Part shown: piece by piece, positions 13,801 to 25,311 of the stretch
Numbering within the stretch: position 1 is the first letter of the stretch
Layout of the letters: every line of letters begins with the position of its first letter
Origin: Beroe forskalii
Taxonomy: Eukaryota; Ctenophora; Nuda; Beroida; Beroidae
Direction: 5' to 3'
NCBI GenBank assembly: GCA_011033025.1
Contig: WFMF01000016.1
Span: forward strand, 434,001-498,000
Length of the DNA: 64,000 nucleotides
The notes under the pieces: model-generated
Told to the model about the DNA's origin: nothing
The model's input: the letters and a program-made list of their open reading frames with translations, nothing else
The model's database searches: none
Program-made: the position numbers and the translations under genes

Positions 13801-16800
13801 TGGTGTGGTAAGGGTGATATTTGTGTGGTAAGGGTGATATTTGTGTGGTAAGGGTGATATTTGTGTGGTAAGGGTGATACTAGTTATGATATTTGCATTA
13901 AGGGTGACATGTCTGGCCAGGGTGATACTAGTTATATGCTTAGCATTCAGTACATGTCTAGCCAGTGAACTGTATTCACTATATGCATATATTCTATCTC
14001 TTAAATATGCACTGAATATTCTATCCTTCTTTTCACTCATGATGATGTCAGGGCGGGTTGCTATTCCTATCGAATATATGTGTTGTCTTCTGTGTAACTT
14101 GAACTCATGTTCACGCGAAATTATCATCAGAGAAAAAAGGATATTCCCCTCAAAATTTTCTTTCACTTCTCACTAAATTCCCTCTCAGCTTCCCAATTTC
14201 CCATTTATTGTCAACAGTGCATCAACTTACCCAGAGGTCCTCTTGACATTGACCAATCAGCGCAGAGTTGACTTAATCAAAGCCTCCTGCTGTCTGCTGA
14301 TTGGTCCATTTCTCGACCACTTCGGGATCCTACGCACACGAGTAACTTATATCTCAATATTAACCCCCCCACCCCTTACAGACGTATCTGCGGGGTTGGT
14401 GCAGTGATCTTGACGCAGTGGTGGTCTCCATCAACTACTCCCTGGCCCCAGAGAACCCCTTCCCTAAAGGACTCGATGACTGTGTCTTTGCGTACGCTTG
14501 GTGTCTCGAGAACATGCACACGCTAGGTAAAAAATTGAAAACCCACTTGGGGCTCCGCGGAGGGCTTCTAAAATTCAATTATTCAAATTAAAATGAGTAA
14601 TAAAAACATAAAATCCCTCATCGGGACACTGTCTTTGCGTACGCGTGGTGTCTCGAGAACATGCACACGCTAGGTAAAAAATTGAAAACCCACTTGGGGC
14701 TCCGCGGAGGGCTTCTAAAATTCAATTATTCAAAATAAAATGAGTAATAAAAACATAAAATCCCTCATCGGGACACTGTCTTTGCGTACGCGTGGTGTCT
14801 CGAGAACATGCACACGCTAGGTAAAAAAATGAAAACCCACTTGGGGCTCCGCGGAGGGCTTCTAAAATTCAATTATTCAAAATAAAATGAGTAATAAAAA
14901 CATAAAATCCCTCATCGGGACACTGTCTTTGCGTACGCGTGGTGTCTCGAGAACATGCACACCTTAGGTTTGTAAGAACTTTACAACACTACATTAAATA
15001 ATACAATCGAATTGAAGGTTGATGACGGAGTAGAATTCTGAAAATATTCCTAATGTCAGTTTATAAAATCAGATTCATTTGTTAAAATCAGCTCCTTATA
15101 TTTTGTGGCAGAGACTACTATCATCATTTATCATGGTCATCTTGAAATTGTCATAACAAATAGTGTCATGTGACTTTTTAGCTAGGTTTTCGGGGTTGGT
15201 TACTTTCAGTTTCTATCTATGCTCTCAAAATTGTGAAAGCGTGTTACTTCTTACAGTTTCTATCTATGTTGATAAGGTCATGTGACTTATCAAACCAGGT
15301 GTTCAGAGAATAGTTTAGCGTCTTACAGTATCTATTTTAGGATATGTATTTCAGTAGACCTACTCATGATAGAATCTTGTCCTTGAATCATTTGATTGCT
15401 TTCTATGGCCATGTACAGTAATTGATGGAGACCTTGCAAGTGAAGAAATTCTGCAGTAGACTTTGTAACTTTTATGTCGGATAGATGTGTGCAGAAATAA
15501 GTTCTCTTATTTTACTACATCTGTAGGTGCTAAAAGCTTTATAAATGCTGCAACAGACGTATCATTGTTGTGGAGACTGTGCTATTTATGTGGGAGTTCT
15601 GTTAAATAAGAAGGTCGGCTGCTGAAGATCGTTCGTTAATAAAAGTTCAAAATACCAGAAGCGTGAGTTGATCCAGAACAACTCGGTAAAGCAGCAATAA
15701 GAAAAAGTTCATTTTATATTCCATTCCCATCTCAGTTTTTTCCATCCCATATTATCTTCCCCCACCCCAGGACCCAGGACCCAGGTTGCACGGGTGAAAG
15801 CATCCCATGTTATCTTCCCCCACTCCATTCCCATCTCAGTTCTTTCCATCCCATTAAATTAAATCTACCCCTCTTCAGGTTGCACGGGTAAAAGCATCGT
15901 GTTCGTCGGGGACTCTGCGGGCGGTAACCTTGCCATCTCCACCGCCATGCGGGCTAACAGCTACGGGCTGAGGTGTCCTGACGGGGTCCTGGCAGCCTAC
16001 CCTGTCACTTACGTTAAATACGCGGGTAAGTACTTATTTAAAAGTAAGTTAAGTTAGTACTAACTTAAGTAGGTACTTACTTAAGTAAGTACTTATTTAA
16101 GTAAGTGAATATTAAAAAAACGTTTTAATAAATACGCGGGTAAGTAATTACTTTACTCTCAGCTGACGACGATAATCACAAAAATTTTCAAAAAGCTTCT
16201 GATTTTCTCCACCAGTTATATCACTTAAACTTCAATCTCTTAAGTAAGCACTTACTTACTTACTTAAATAAGTTAATACTTTAAAAGTAAGTGGTTAGGT
16301 CGGGTGTTGTCTAGTTAGCTATTTAAGTATTTAGCTAGTTGTTAGAAAACTGCTTGATGTCTAGTCTAGTTATCTAGTTATTAGAATAGTAGAATGGTAT
16401 AAGATATTAGAACTTCTAAGGTCAGGAGATTGAGATACGAGTGCAATGCTCGTACTAAATTTGGTTACTTGATTCAACAATCAACATATCAAGTAACTTA
16501 AAAGTGAACTTTTAATGATGGAATTGGAGGAAGTTGCGATTAATCTAGAGGTGATATATTATGTATCTGACATTAACAACCCACTTGCTACTTTGTAAGT
16601 GTAGCTCACATTATCAATAACCCACTTGCTAAATTGTTAGTGGACACCTCAAAAAAACTACATTTAACTCACTCAGCTGCTTCTATAGTAATAGCAGCTG
16701 CCTGTGTATACGATGGTAATATTACAAGTAATAATATTCAAAATTCAAATATTACAAGTAAATCAAGGGAATCGACATGTGAAATGATTCTCGTGAAATT

Positions 16801-19800
16801 GCTTTCCAACGAAATTGCGAAGTAGCTAAGCTATACCTGCTGTTTAGGGAGTTATATTACTTTGCCGCAGAACCTTTGCATCGCGATCGACCAAGGACCG
16901 ATTTGCCGTATAACCTCATAACTTGAACAGTCTACACTCCACACTCAACAGTGCCCTCCTTTACTTTAATTAGCCCTATTGGATGTATCGCTCACGTAAC
17001 ATAACTCATCACGGTAACCATAATGACATGAAACTAACGGTCATCTCTCTGTGACTTATTCTTCTTCTCGTGTGATGAAGAGAGGATATTATAATAGACA
17101 GAAAAATTTTAATGCTTATTGCTTTATTGTTCCTAAAGTTATAGAAGATGCAATTTAACAAGATAGGCTCAAAATTCAAAATGGATGCAGAAACGCTGAA
17201 CATGGTTATTTTGAACTCAATTATCCGAACTTATCAGAATTTGAGTGGCAATACTTATCGTAAGTTTTCGCCAATTACCATCCCTCATTCCCTCAGATTA
17301 GGGTCTGTTTCCCGTCTCCTCAGCACTCTTGACATCATGCTTCCCAGGTTCAGTTTCCCGTCTCCTCAGCACACTTGACATCATGCTTCTCAGGTTCAGT
17401 TTCCCGTCTCCTCAGCACCCTAGACATTATGCTGCCCTCGGGTGTGCTGCAGTGCTGTCTGCGGGCCTACTCCGGGGTGCCTGTAGACAGTAACGCTGGG
17501 TTCTGCCAATGGCTGCAGACAGCAGACTCCAGACCGGCGGAGGAGGAGGAAGAGGAGGGAACGAGGCACACCGAACAGGTACTTGGGTTGGTTGAGGTGT
17601 TAACGAACGGTCCTAGAATGTGAGGAGAGGGTGAGTTTCAAACTCCTGATAAATTAAAAGCATCCTTTTAAGTCGGACTTAAATCTGGATTTGAAATCAT
17701 AACATGAAAGAATAAGATTTAATCCATCATTTTATTTCAGACGATATCGGAGGGTAACTCCAGGTTCATCAGCGATGTTTGCTGCACCGCGAATGCTACC
17801 GAACTGACAGATCCACTGGATACTGTAACACGTGAGACCTCACGTGACACAACGCGTGAGACCTCACGTGACACAACGCGTGAGACCTCACGCGACACAG
17901 CGCGTGATATTATGCCCCCTCACGGTGCTCAGCCAGAGACCGACAATACGGTCATTTCATCGACACAATGCGAACTAAGTCCGTCAGATACTGCAGATCT
18001 GGGTGGAAATAGGGGCTCTGTTGAACTAGACACAATCAGGTTGAATCCTAGTGTGTTTGGAACGAGCCCTTCGAATACCAACCATTGTTTGTCAGAAGAC
18101 CTAATGACGGCGGAAAGGGAAACACGTGACGTTACAGCTGAAACGCGTGACGTAACGAAGGAATCGCATGAGGAATCATTTGAGTCGCGTGACAGTGAGG
18201 GTTCCAGACATGAAGTCTGTGGTGAGGAGGGTGTTGTGGAGACCTCACCCCATCGGGTGTTAAAACGCCTCCACGAGTCTGAGCATCACGACATCTCAAG
18301 CGATGAACAGGATGAGGGTGATAACTCACATCGCCGCAGTGAGGGAGGAATACAAGAGGGTGATGGTAAGGAGTCGGTGGGGAGCAATGATGAGAGGCAA
18401 TACGTGGAAAAGGAAGTGGAAAAGGAAGTGGGAGTGAGGGAGGAGGTGGAAGAATTGGAAAAATATAGGGAAGATGTGAGACAGGAAGGTGAATCTTCGC
18501 ATGATACCCAACATGGCGATGAAGCCGTTGTCAGTCATCCTGCAACGGATAACAGCACTGGAGATCCTACTGATGCTGGTTTAAAGCCAGAGCAGCTTCA
18601 AGAAGTTGTCATTATAACCGAAGATAATGATGAAAGTGATAGCGATGAGGATAGGAAGACCTTGGACTCGGGTGTCCCTCGAAATCACGACGACGATGAT
18701 CTTGAAAGGGTAAGGTCTTATCTTGATTTATTGGAGATAAGAATTAAAACAAATTAAAACACAAAAATTAGTCATTCTTTAAGCTTTATTTTTCAAAAAG
18801 GGTGCTTTTCCGAGTGCTTTTCCGAGTTCCAAAAATGATATTAAGTTTAGTAAACTGTTTTTCTCTGTTATAAATCGCATTGAAAGTTGAAACTCCCTCT
18901 TTTACGAGCTATCGGCCTCTTTGATGATTGATGCTTTTCAAACGCAACATGTAGTCATGTACTAAACTCCAAAAATCTGTATATGTCACTATGAAATACG
19001 CCGTGTATTTAAGTGTATGTTTGAACTGTACATTTACTACTCATCATGTGTACACTGACATTATGAGTTTGAAGCGAAAAGAAATGTGCATTATGCCTCG
19101 TAATCGGAAAGTGGCTTTGAAATAATAAGCACAATTTAGGATGGTAGCACTCAGAGCAGGCGGTAGGGAGCAATAAGCAAATGGAAATATTATGTACAGT
19201 CCAACAAAATGCATTTAATGATCGAACCATCCCGGCATTTCTACAAAATACACAGACGTGCACCTTTTGGGTCCATAAGTCCATTTTGGCTTTTTGGGAT
19301 ACTTTTGGCAAGTTTCTATGTACTGATTAAAACATGAGAGGGTCCTATATAAAGTTTAATAACCCAACAATAACCCGAATTAATAATTCTATGTTTTCAA
19401 TTAATTTCGTCGAATACCTTGTTACTTATGACTCACTCTTTCCCCTGACAGATGCTGTACGAAGACAACGAAACACGGTTTCAAGGGCGCCAAGTTGGTT
19501 CTGACACCTGACCGAAAAGACGGAGATCGCTTCCAACCCACGCCACCTCTGGTTACGCCCGTTACGCCAACTCGTGTCTTGAAACCGGCAACAGTCGTCA
19601 GAGACGTGGCAGATGACCTATGTGAGTATGTTGTGAGCTCTGAGAGCCATATATGTCTTCTGTGGTAGCGAGCAGGGAGGTTTGAATTGATACCGCACGC
19701 GGCGTCGCATTTCTGTGGCAGAATTTGCCGCAGTTCTGCGACAGAATCCGTTTGTCAATTTTCGTACCATGCACTTGATCAAACTGGAAATGAATCGTCA

Positions 19801-20999
19801 AGAAAATCATGTTCAAACAAACCGTACATTTATGGTACATATTTTGGCAATTTTGTTCTGCGTAAGACTTCGAAATGCGTACTGAACGGAGCACGCGTGG
19901 ATCAGAATGATGATACTTCGGCGCAAACGCGCGCATTTGCGCGTTTATTATCCAATTAATCTCAATCAGAACGTACCAAACTACCAACTTGAGTCCGCCC
20001 CACTTTGTAAAAAAAAGTTAAAATTTGAAGTTTATAAGCGGGGTGGGCTGGAAACTTGGTACGTACAATAACGTATTCTTTCATCAATCAACGGATGTTA
20101 GTTCATTAAAGCCAAAATGTTCATCAAAGCCAAAATGATTACCCAACAGTTAGGTGGTTTCATCCTTCCGCGTCGATCGAATGGATTGATCAAATGAAAA
20201 ACGCCCACAATACACAAAATGCAAGCGCGCGCAATCGATCGACGCGGAACGATGCAGGTGCCTTATAAATTTACTAAAAACCCTCAAAAAATGACTTGGT
20301 CTAATCGTTGCAACTTTGTACCGTGTTTTATAGATTACAATAGACAACAGACATACGTTTTCACCCAGCAATTATCGTTACAGATGACATGGAACCCGCG
20401 TACGTGATAAACCCTGGGGAGATCGCTACTCGTAACAACAGCACTTTGCTACAGAAGTACTTCGACGATCCTTTCATGTCCCCGTACCTCGCTGACGATG
20501 CGACACTGGCTGAACTGCCGCCTATACACATTGTGGTGAGTAACGCATTTAATCATGAGAGCATGGTGACATAACAGTGGTCGATCCTGATAGGACTATA
20601 TCAATATGGTACACTGCGTCTATATGACACTAATTTTAATTAATTCATTGCCTGTGTAATATATCACTAGTTCAATCAAGTGTTAGAGGAATCATTTTAA
20701 AACCCCCTAATCTACATGCCTACTCTATTGTCTATCCTCCTTATCTATAACGATTCCTCTGTACCCCAATAACGACATTTCCCACCCCTCAGGGTGCCGA
20801 GTATGACCCACTGCTGGACGACGCTGTAGCGTTTTGCAGGCGTATGAAAGGTGCCGGGGGTCAAGTGTCGCTGGAAATAGTGCCAGGTATGACACACGGC
20901 TTTCTGAACCTCGTCTTAAGCTCGGCAACTTGTGAGGCGGCTGCGAAACAGTGTCTGGAGGCCATTACTCGCTTATTCGAATCATGTTCAGCTGAATGA
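4886..20999 (+). CDS. LIPE: Hormone-sensitive lipase, 18 coding exons
   Basis: Neutral acylglycerol/cholesteryl-ester hydrolase of lipid droplets. Exons: 4886-4919, 5164-5279, 5512-5589, 5896-6011, 6618-6731, 9149-9287, 10437-10555, 10798-10912, 11199-11256, 11647-11768, 11963-12100, 14382-14526, 15879-16025, 17400-17578, 17741-18714, 19452-19621, 20384-20535, 20793-20999. All phases join (3123 bp, about 1040 aa, against 775 for the human adipose form). The start [11 protein letters not shown] matches the family N-terminus; an out-of-frame ATG lies at 4870. Residues 1-337 are the HSL N-terminal domain ([16 protein letters not shown] in exon 6). HGGG is at 370-373, [18 protein letters not shown] in exon 12, GDSAGGN with nucleophile Ser444 in exon 13, Asp977 in EYDPLLDD and His1007 in MTHGFLN. 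Exon 15 adds an acidic, repetitive regulatory insert of about 325 aa (541-865). Least certain are the exon 4/5 junction and the exon 15 donor (GT at 18715 is phase-correct for the 19452 acceptor; the better-looking GT at 18710 is not). Confidence 0.93.
7553..8126 (-). CDS. Secreted PAN/apple-like domain protein nested antisense in LIPE intron 5
   Basis: Exon 1 (8126-8063) starts at ATG and encodes a good signal peptide, [19 protein letters not shown], ending in phase 1 at CCAG|GTATGT. Exon 2 starts at 7893 after a CCCCCCAG acceptor whose phase fits. It encodes a Cys-rich module ([38 protein letters not shown]) with the spacing of a PAN/apple-like fold. It either ends at a donor near 7635 (GAAG|GTACGA, phase 1) or reads on to a stop at 7553, giving about 135 aa. 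It is the only convincing antisense gene in the LIPE introns. Function is unknown; PAN domains usually bind protein or carbohydrate outside the cell. A multi-exon form with further exons below 7500 was not found. Confidence 0.6.
9264..9590 (+). repeat. 69-bp tandem repeat carrying the LIPE exon 6 donor
   Basis: The unit contains CAGGAACCTTATGAAG|GTCAGT, the last bases of exon 6 with its 5' splice site. The motif starts at 9272 (real exon), 9365, 9434, 9503 and 9572; the last four are spaced exactly 69 bp, and a partial copy lies at 9302. Most copies keep a GT donor (GTCAGT or GTAGGG). Confidence 0.93.
11953..13162. repeat. Segmental duplication, copy 2 (of 1-1199)
   Basis: Contains the functional LIPE exon 11 (11963-12100) and about 1 kb of the following intron. 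It is homologous to the first 1.2 kb of the window in the same orientation. Similarity stops at 13162 after ...TATTCGAAAATT. Confidence 0.92.
13795..13882 (+). repeat. 20-bp tandem repeat in LIPE intron 11
   Basis: About four copies of a 20-bp unit (TGTGTGGTAAGGGTGATATT), each containing a GGTAAG donor-like hexamer. The unit degrades into GGTGACAT / GGTGATAC copies to about 13930. Confidence 0.85.
14484..14968 (+). repeat. 147-bp tandem repeat carrying the LIPE exon 12 donor
   Basis: GTCTTTGCGTACGC (exon 12 interior) starts at 14484, 14631, 14778 and 14925, an exact 147-bp period. Each unit contains the last ~43 bp of exon 12, the donor CTAG|GTAAAAAA and ~100 bp of intron. The first copy is the real exon (GCTTGG; later copies read GCGTGG). 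The last copy has lost the donor (CCTTAGGTTTGT). The intronic part contains a TGA, so these copies cannot be read through. Confidence 0.95.
15770..16146 (+). repeat. Partial duplicates of both edges of LIPE exon 13
   Basis: Upstream, CAGGTTGCACGGGTGAAAGC at 15782 copies the acceptor and first codons of exon 13 (15876), with surrounding CCATCCCAT / TTATCTTCCCCCAC pyrimidine tracts also doubled. Downstream, AAATACGCGGGTAAGTA at about 16131 copies the exon 13 end and donor (16016-16033). The intron between is a palindromic TTAAGTAAGT-rich stretch. Confidence 0.85.
17300..17437 (+). repeat. 46-bp tandem triplication of the LIPE exon 14 acceptor
   Basis: GTTTCCCGTCTCCTCAGCA starts at 17307, 17353 and 17399, an exact 46-bp period. 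The second and third units have TTCAG before TTTCCCG and could act as acceptors. Because 46 is not a multiple of three, only the third (17400) joins exon 13 in frame and continues into the conserved [12 protein letters not shown] segment. Confidence 0.93.
17826..17908 (+). repeat. Coding 27-bp minisatellite inside LIPE exon 15
   Basis: Three tandem copies of a unit encoding TRETSRDT-like residues (ACACGTGAGACCTCACGTGA core), followed by diverged TRDV copies near 18120-18155. It stays in frame and forms part of the acidic regulatory insert of HSL. Confidence 0.85.
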
Positions 21000-23748
21000 C
21001 TCGAGTGTGTTTCATACTCTGCAGATCACTATCAAACACTTGTCAGTTTCCGTGAGGATTACGATTATTTTCCTCGGAGATTTGTTATTTGTGAAAGAGG
21101 AATTCTCGGTTTATTGATTGTTTTGGATTATAAACAGCTAACAGCTGGTCTGAAAAGCTCTTAAAACATTTCAGCCACAATTCTGGCATTCCGATTATTG
21201 TACTTTTGAGTGCTTTATGTGTCTTGGAACGCTCCAGTAAGCGCGATAACCCGGAAGATACTAGGTGAAGTCTTGCCAATTGTTATAAAGAATATTATGA
21301 TTGTATAAGTGGTTTTTATATCGTTAGTTTTTCAAAATGTTTTGATTTAGCGTTTACATATTCGTCGAAAATATTCTAATTTATGATTTACTTTGTTTTT
21401 GATCATTAATGGACATGAATTTAAACGTTTATTTCAGATTCTTAATTTACTTAAGATAAGAAGATCAACTTCAAGATGAATGAGATTTTGAGAAATTTCG
21501 AAAGCAGAAATTGATCAATATATGCGCAGAAGAATTGTGTAGAATTTGCCGAAACGGTTGTCACGAATAGATTTTTATAAGTTCAGTGCTATGAGTAACA
21601 AATATTTGGTTTGAGATTAAATGATAATTGACGTCAATTAAGTTTATTGTTGTAATATTATGTTATCATATTCAGAAAACCTTAAAAAACCCGATTTTCT
21701 GTTTGTATAAGTGGAAGAGGATGTGAACTGTGAAGTGACGCATTATGAGTTAGGCATCTGAGAAATTCACAGTTATTATCCTTTGTTTTACAGTTACACT
21801 ACACAGTACACTTGCTAAACACGTATATCCCTGTTTGTCATGGTTTGGTTCGCGCAGCGCTTCCCCTGTCCCCAGGGAAGCGCGCGGGCTTAGGAAACAG
21901 TACCTGTACACGTGGGCTTAGGAAACAGTACACGTGTCGAAAGTTTGACTTTGAGAAATGAGAAATTAGTCGTACGGCCCCAATGAAACCGGTTTATCAC
22001 GCCTCGGTGTTAAATTTGCCTATCAGTATCACGTAAAAAGTACAACGTACGTACAATTAATATTTTGAACTTGATAAGGTGGAAATTTCGGGATACGGTA
22101 TTACGGCGTTGTCAGACGTTGTTTGACGCGCCGCGCACGTGCCCACCGAAGGGGATCTGACATTACACAGGCACACAGCCGTTAATCCGTTATTCTCAAA
22201 CCCGAGACACCTGTGTAACACTCGTAGTTATTCGTGATGGATCATGTTACGAACATGGACAATAGAAATTGGTTCCTCGCAGTCAAACCATTACCAAGTC
22301 ACAACGATGTGATCCTTATTGCTAAATAGTTTCGAGGTTGTCTGCTCTGCCCCGCGGATCGTTCTACGCTCCGTGCTCTGACTCATGATGACTCATAATC
22401 AAACTCAATCTCATCGCAATTGAATTCCCGTGAGTTAACAAAGAATTCTGATGATTGATTAATTAAATGATGGATCACGCCGGTACTCAGTGACGTCACC
22501 CATCAAATCATCGTTTGCCGAAATTGGGTGAATGCCAGATTATCGATTTAAATGACATGTGCTACATCATGCGTGTAACGTCAGAGAGCTAGAGCCTCGT
22601 AACGAACCGGTCTCACAAGCACGGATTTTAAATCATAAAATTGTGGTACCATTGATAAACCGCGGTGATCTCAACTTCTTGATTGAGTTAAACGGAGTTT
22701 CGAGAATAATCTAACGTGCCTAAAATAGTTTTATATGGGTGATTTATTCAAAGTACTAACGATAATTATAGACAACAAACTGATTAACGCGTGCGAGGCA
22801 GCCTTAGTCTATGGAGTTGGTGGAAATGTTGCATATTTCTCCATATCAGATTTCGGGTACCTAGGTGACAAACTCAATCAAGACACTAATGGCATGCCAA
22901 TAAAGTCTTTCTTCCCTTTGTGCAATGTTTATTGGCCTTTCAATTTGTCTTGCATTGAATTTGGATTTGATGTTGAAATTTTTGGAAATTTGAATTTAGA
23001 CTTGGAGACTCTTGCCCGGATTCAATTATTTGAAGTTTAGGATAAACGTAGAAATAGAATTTGACTTATGCATTCGTATTCCATCTAAAAATTATTGACC
23101 TTTGTTATCGCTATCCATATCAATTCATTTTATCGAAAAGATTTCATTTTCAGCTTGAAAAATTGTCGTTGTCATTGAATTGAATTTGAAACTTTCAATG
23201 AAAGTAACAAATGATAATATTAATTTTACCAGAGAATCCGTCTAATCATAATCCAGGATGTTGAATACATGAATACATCACCAAAATGTATGGCGTATTG
23301 GCCTCTGAAGAAAAGTACGCGTATTTTTCAATACGGATTCTGATTAGGGTTGTTAAATACGTGAAAAAGTACGCGACCGACCTAAACATGACGTATACGC
23401 CTTATTGAACTTATTCAAAGTTTAAGCAAAAATTCAAAATTGAAGGAGAAAAAGTGCGGCAGTTTCGGCCAAAAATACGCATTCTTGTCGTACTTTCAGA
23501 AAATACGTATTTAACAACCTTGCCCATAGTCATTATTGTGTAATAATTAGCAGTTGATACAAATGAAATAACAATTTGTTATTATAATTTGTATCAACAG
23601 CTACTTTTTCTTATTATTTGTAGCAAATATATGATTTATTTTTTATTTAAAGATTTTATGCTCAAAAATCAAATGCACAGCTTAATTTCTTTCCACCACT
23701 TATTTTAGCGACTGATAACCACTTATATTGAGCGACTGAATATTAAAA
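21000..23748. other. Intergenic, no gene recognised
   Basis: LIPE 3' flank and the space before the sushi gene. I see no clear exon. An open frame of 101 codons at 22735-23040 begins with ATG but resembles nothing I know and has AT-rich background composition. A short GC-rich piece near 22105-22160 (TTGTCAGACGTTGTTTGACG) is a relative of the repeat at 48806-48900. Confidence 0.45.
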
Positions 23749-25311
23749 ATGTCTGACTGTGCGTCAATGTCAACGATTACACCCAAAGATGGGGGCGGGG
23801 CGACTAAACTAATCGGCGACAACACCGGGGACCCGCCAGCTCAAAACTCTTGGGTCATAGTCTCCTGTACTGAAGAAGGTTACGTCTTGAGTCCGAGCTA
23901 TCCTCTGCGACAGTGCACATGCGATGCTTCTAACGTATGCACTTACACTGGTGAGATGCACACCTGCATCAACCAGTGCGGGGCCCTGTCCATTCCTACC
24001 AACGGTGTGGCACAAGTCACTAAAATGGCAACCGGATACGATGCTGACACTCAAATAGGCGTAAAATGCAAATCTGTGGACGGAAAGAAGCAGCGACCCA
24101 CGGGTGTCAACTACACCTGCCAAGCCTCCAGCTACAGCTGGGACGCGACGAGCATCAGCTGCGAGGACGACTTGAGCGACCTGGACACGGTCTACAAGAC
24201 GCACCCGGAGTACATCTTCATCCCGGTGGCTATCCTGCTGGCACTCCTCATCCTCCTCATCATCCTCCTGTGTTGCTGGTGCTGTGGTTGCTGTTGCTGC
24301 GGCTGCTGCGCCCCCTGCCTCGACAAGAAGAAGAAGAAGCGGAGAGATGAGGAGGAGGAAGAGGAGGAGGACGAGGAACAGGGCGGATGCTCGCCCTGCT
24401 GTTTCCTTTCCCCGTGTTGCGGAGGAAAAGGTGGCTCGGCCTGCTGCAAAAAGAAGGATAAGTCAGACTCAGATGGAGACGAAGACGGCGGCAAAAAGTC
24501 TGGCGGCTGCTGCGGTGGCTTATTGTGTTGTCTAGGAGGTGGCTCAGCGTGCTGTGCCGGAGGTGGCTCCGCCTGCTGTAAGAAGAAGGATAAGTCAGAT
24601 GGAGACGGAAACGGAGACAGCGGAAAAGGTGGCTCGTCATGCTGCAAAAAGAAGGATAAGTCAGATGGAGACGAAGACGGCGGCAAAAAGTCTGGCGGCT
24701 GCGGTGGTTTATTATGCTGTCTTGGAGGTGGCTCAGCGTGCTGTGCTGGAGGTGGCTCCGCCTGCTGTAAGAAGAAGGATAAGCGGCAATTCACTGACAT
24801 CGGAGTACAAAACGAAGCAGATGACGGCGTTGGCAGAGAACTGATCTACTACTCAGATCGAGATGGTCCAGAACGGTTCTACTGGGTGCCCCTGGTAGCC
24901 CCGATCCCCATCACAAGTGATGTCTACGAGCTGGAGTACGACGGTGCACGACCACTGGAGTACGACGGTGCACGACCACTGGAGTACGACGGTGCACGAC
25001 CCCTCAACGACGACAATGCTTACGACATCGAGTACGAGCCCGCGACCAGAAGGAGTCCCCGGCCGATTATCAACGAGTACGACGCCGGCCTGTACCCCGA
25101 GGGGGACGCAAGGGGGCCCCTCGTTCTGGAGAACGGAGCAGCACGAGACGTCAGCCCCACCGACCAGCAGTTCCTGAACCCCTACGACTACGAGGCTTCG
25201 ACCCTGGGGGATGACGTGCCCCTCAGGGAGGTGGTCACCCCGCAGGTGGTGCCACGGATGCTGGATGTAGACTTGGAGGAGGCTGCCGGGGTGGAACCCG
25301 AAGACTTTTAG
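23749..25311 (+). CDS. Sushi (CCP) domain membrane protein with Cys/Lys-rich repetitive tail
   Basis: A 520-codon open exon. Residues ~36-75 look like the second half of one CCP module (VSCTEEGYVL...C.C). Residues 77-138 form a full CCP (CGALSIPTNG, then C107, C124, W131, C138). A transmembrane helix follows at ~155-175 (YIFIPVAILLALLILLIILL), then CCWCCGCCCCGCC, a likely palmitoylation cluster. The cytoplasmic part has KKKKKRR and E-runs, repeated GGSACCKKKDKSD blocks, and three exact EYDGARPL repeats near 400-423. No signal peptide follows this Met, and an in-frame TGA lies at 23737. The half-CCP at the start suggests that an upstream exon supplies the signal peptide and first half, with this exon entered by splicing (possible acceptor near 23837 or an unusual one). 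Alternatively it is a single-exon retrocopy. Function is unknown. Confidence 0.7.
   Translation: MSDCASMSTITPKDGGGATKLIGDNTGDPPAQNSWVIVSCTEEGYVLSPSYPLRQCTCDASNVCTYTGEMHTCINQCGALSIPTNGVAQVTKMATGYDADTQIGVKCKSVDGKKQRPTGVNYTCQASSYSWDATSISCEDDLSDLDTVYKTHPEYIFIPVAILLALLILLIILLCCWCCGCCCCGCCAPCLDKKKKKRRDEEEEEEEDEEQGGCSPCCFLSPCCGGKGGSACCKKKDKSDSDGDEDGGKKSGGCCGGLLCCLGGGSACCAGGGSACCKKKDKSDGDGNGDSGKGGSSCCKKKDKSDGDEDGGKKSGGCGGLLCCLGGGSACCAGGGSACCKKKDKRQFTDIGVQNEADDGVGRELIYYSDRDGPERFYWVPLVAPIPITSDVYELEYDGARPLEYDGARPLEYDGARPLNDDNAYDIEYEPATRRSPRPIINEYDAGLYPEGDARGPLVLENGAARDVSPTDQQFLNPYDYEASTLGDDVPLREVVTPQVVPRMLDVDLEEAAGVEPEDF

Noticed and set aside
14484-14968. The 147-bp copies as alternative coding exons
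   Set aside because: No acceptor precedes each copy and the intronic part carries a TGA; they duplicate only the exon end and donor.
17912-18757. A 281-codon ORF as an independent single-exon gene
   Set aside because: The frame is continuous with LIPE exon 15 from 17741, which joins exon 14 in phase; the Met is internal and the stop at 18757 lies past the donor.
22735-23040. A 101-codon ORF as a gene
   Set aside because: No recognisable domain, splice context or coding bias; plausible by chance in AT-rich DNA.
24192-24844. ORFs in other frames and antisense to the sushi gene
   Set aside because: Shadows of the repetitive Cys/Lys-rich coding sequence.
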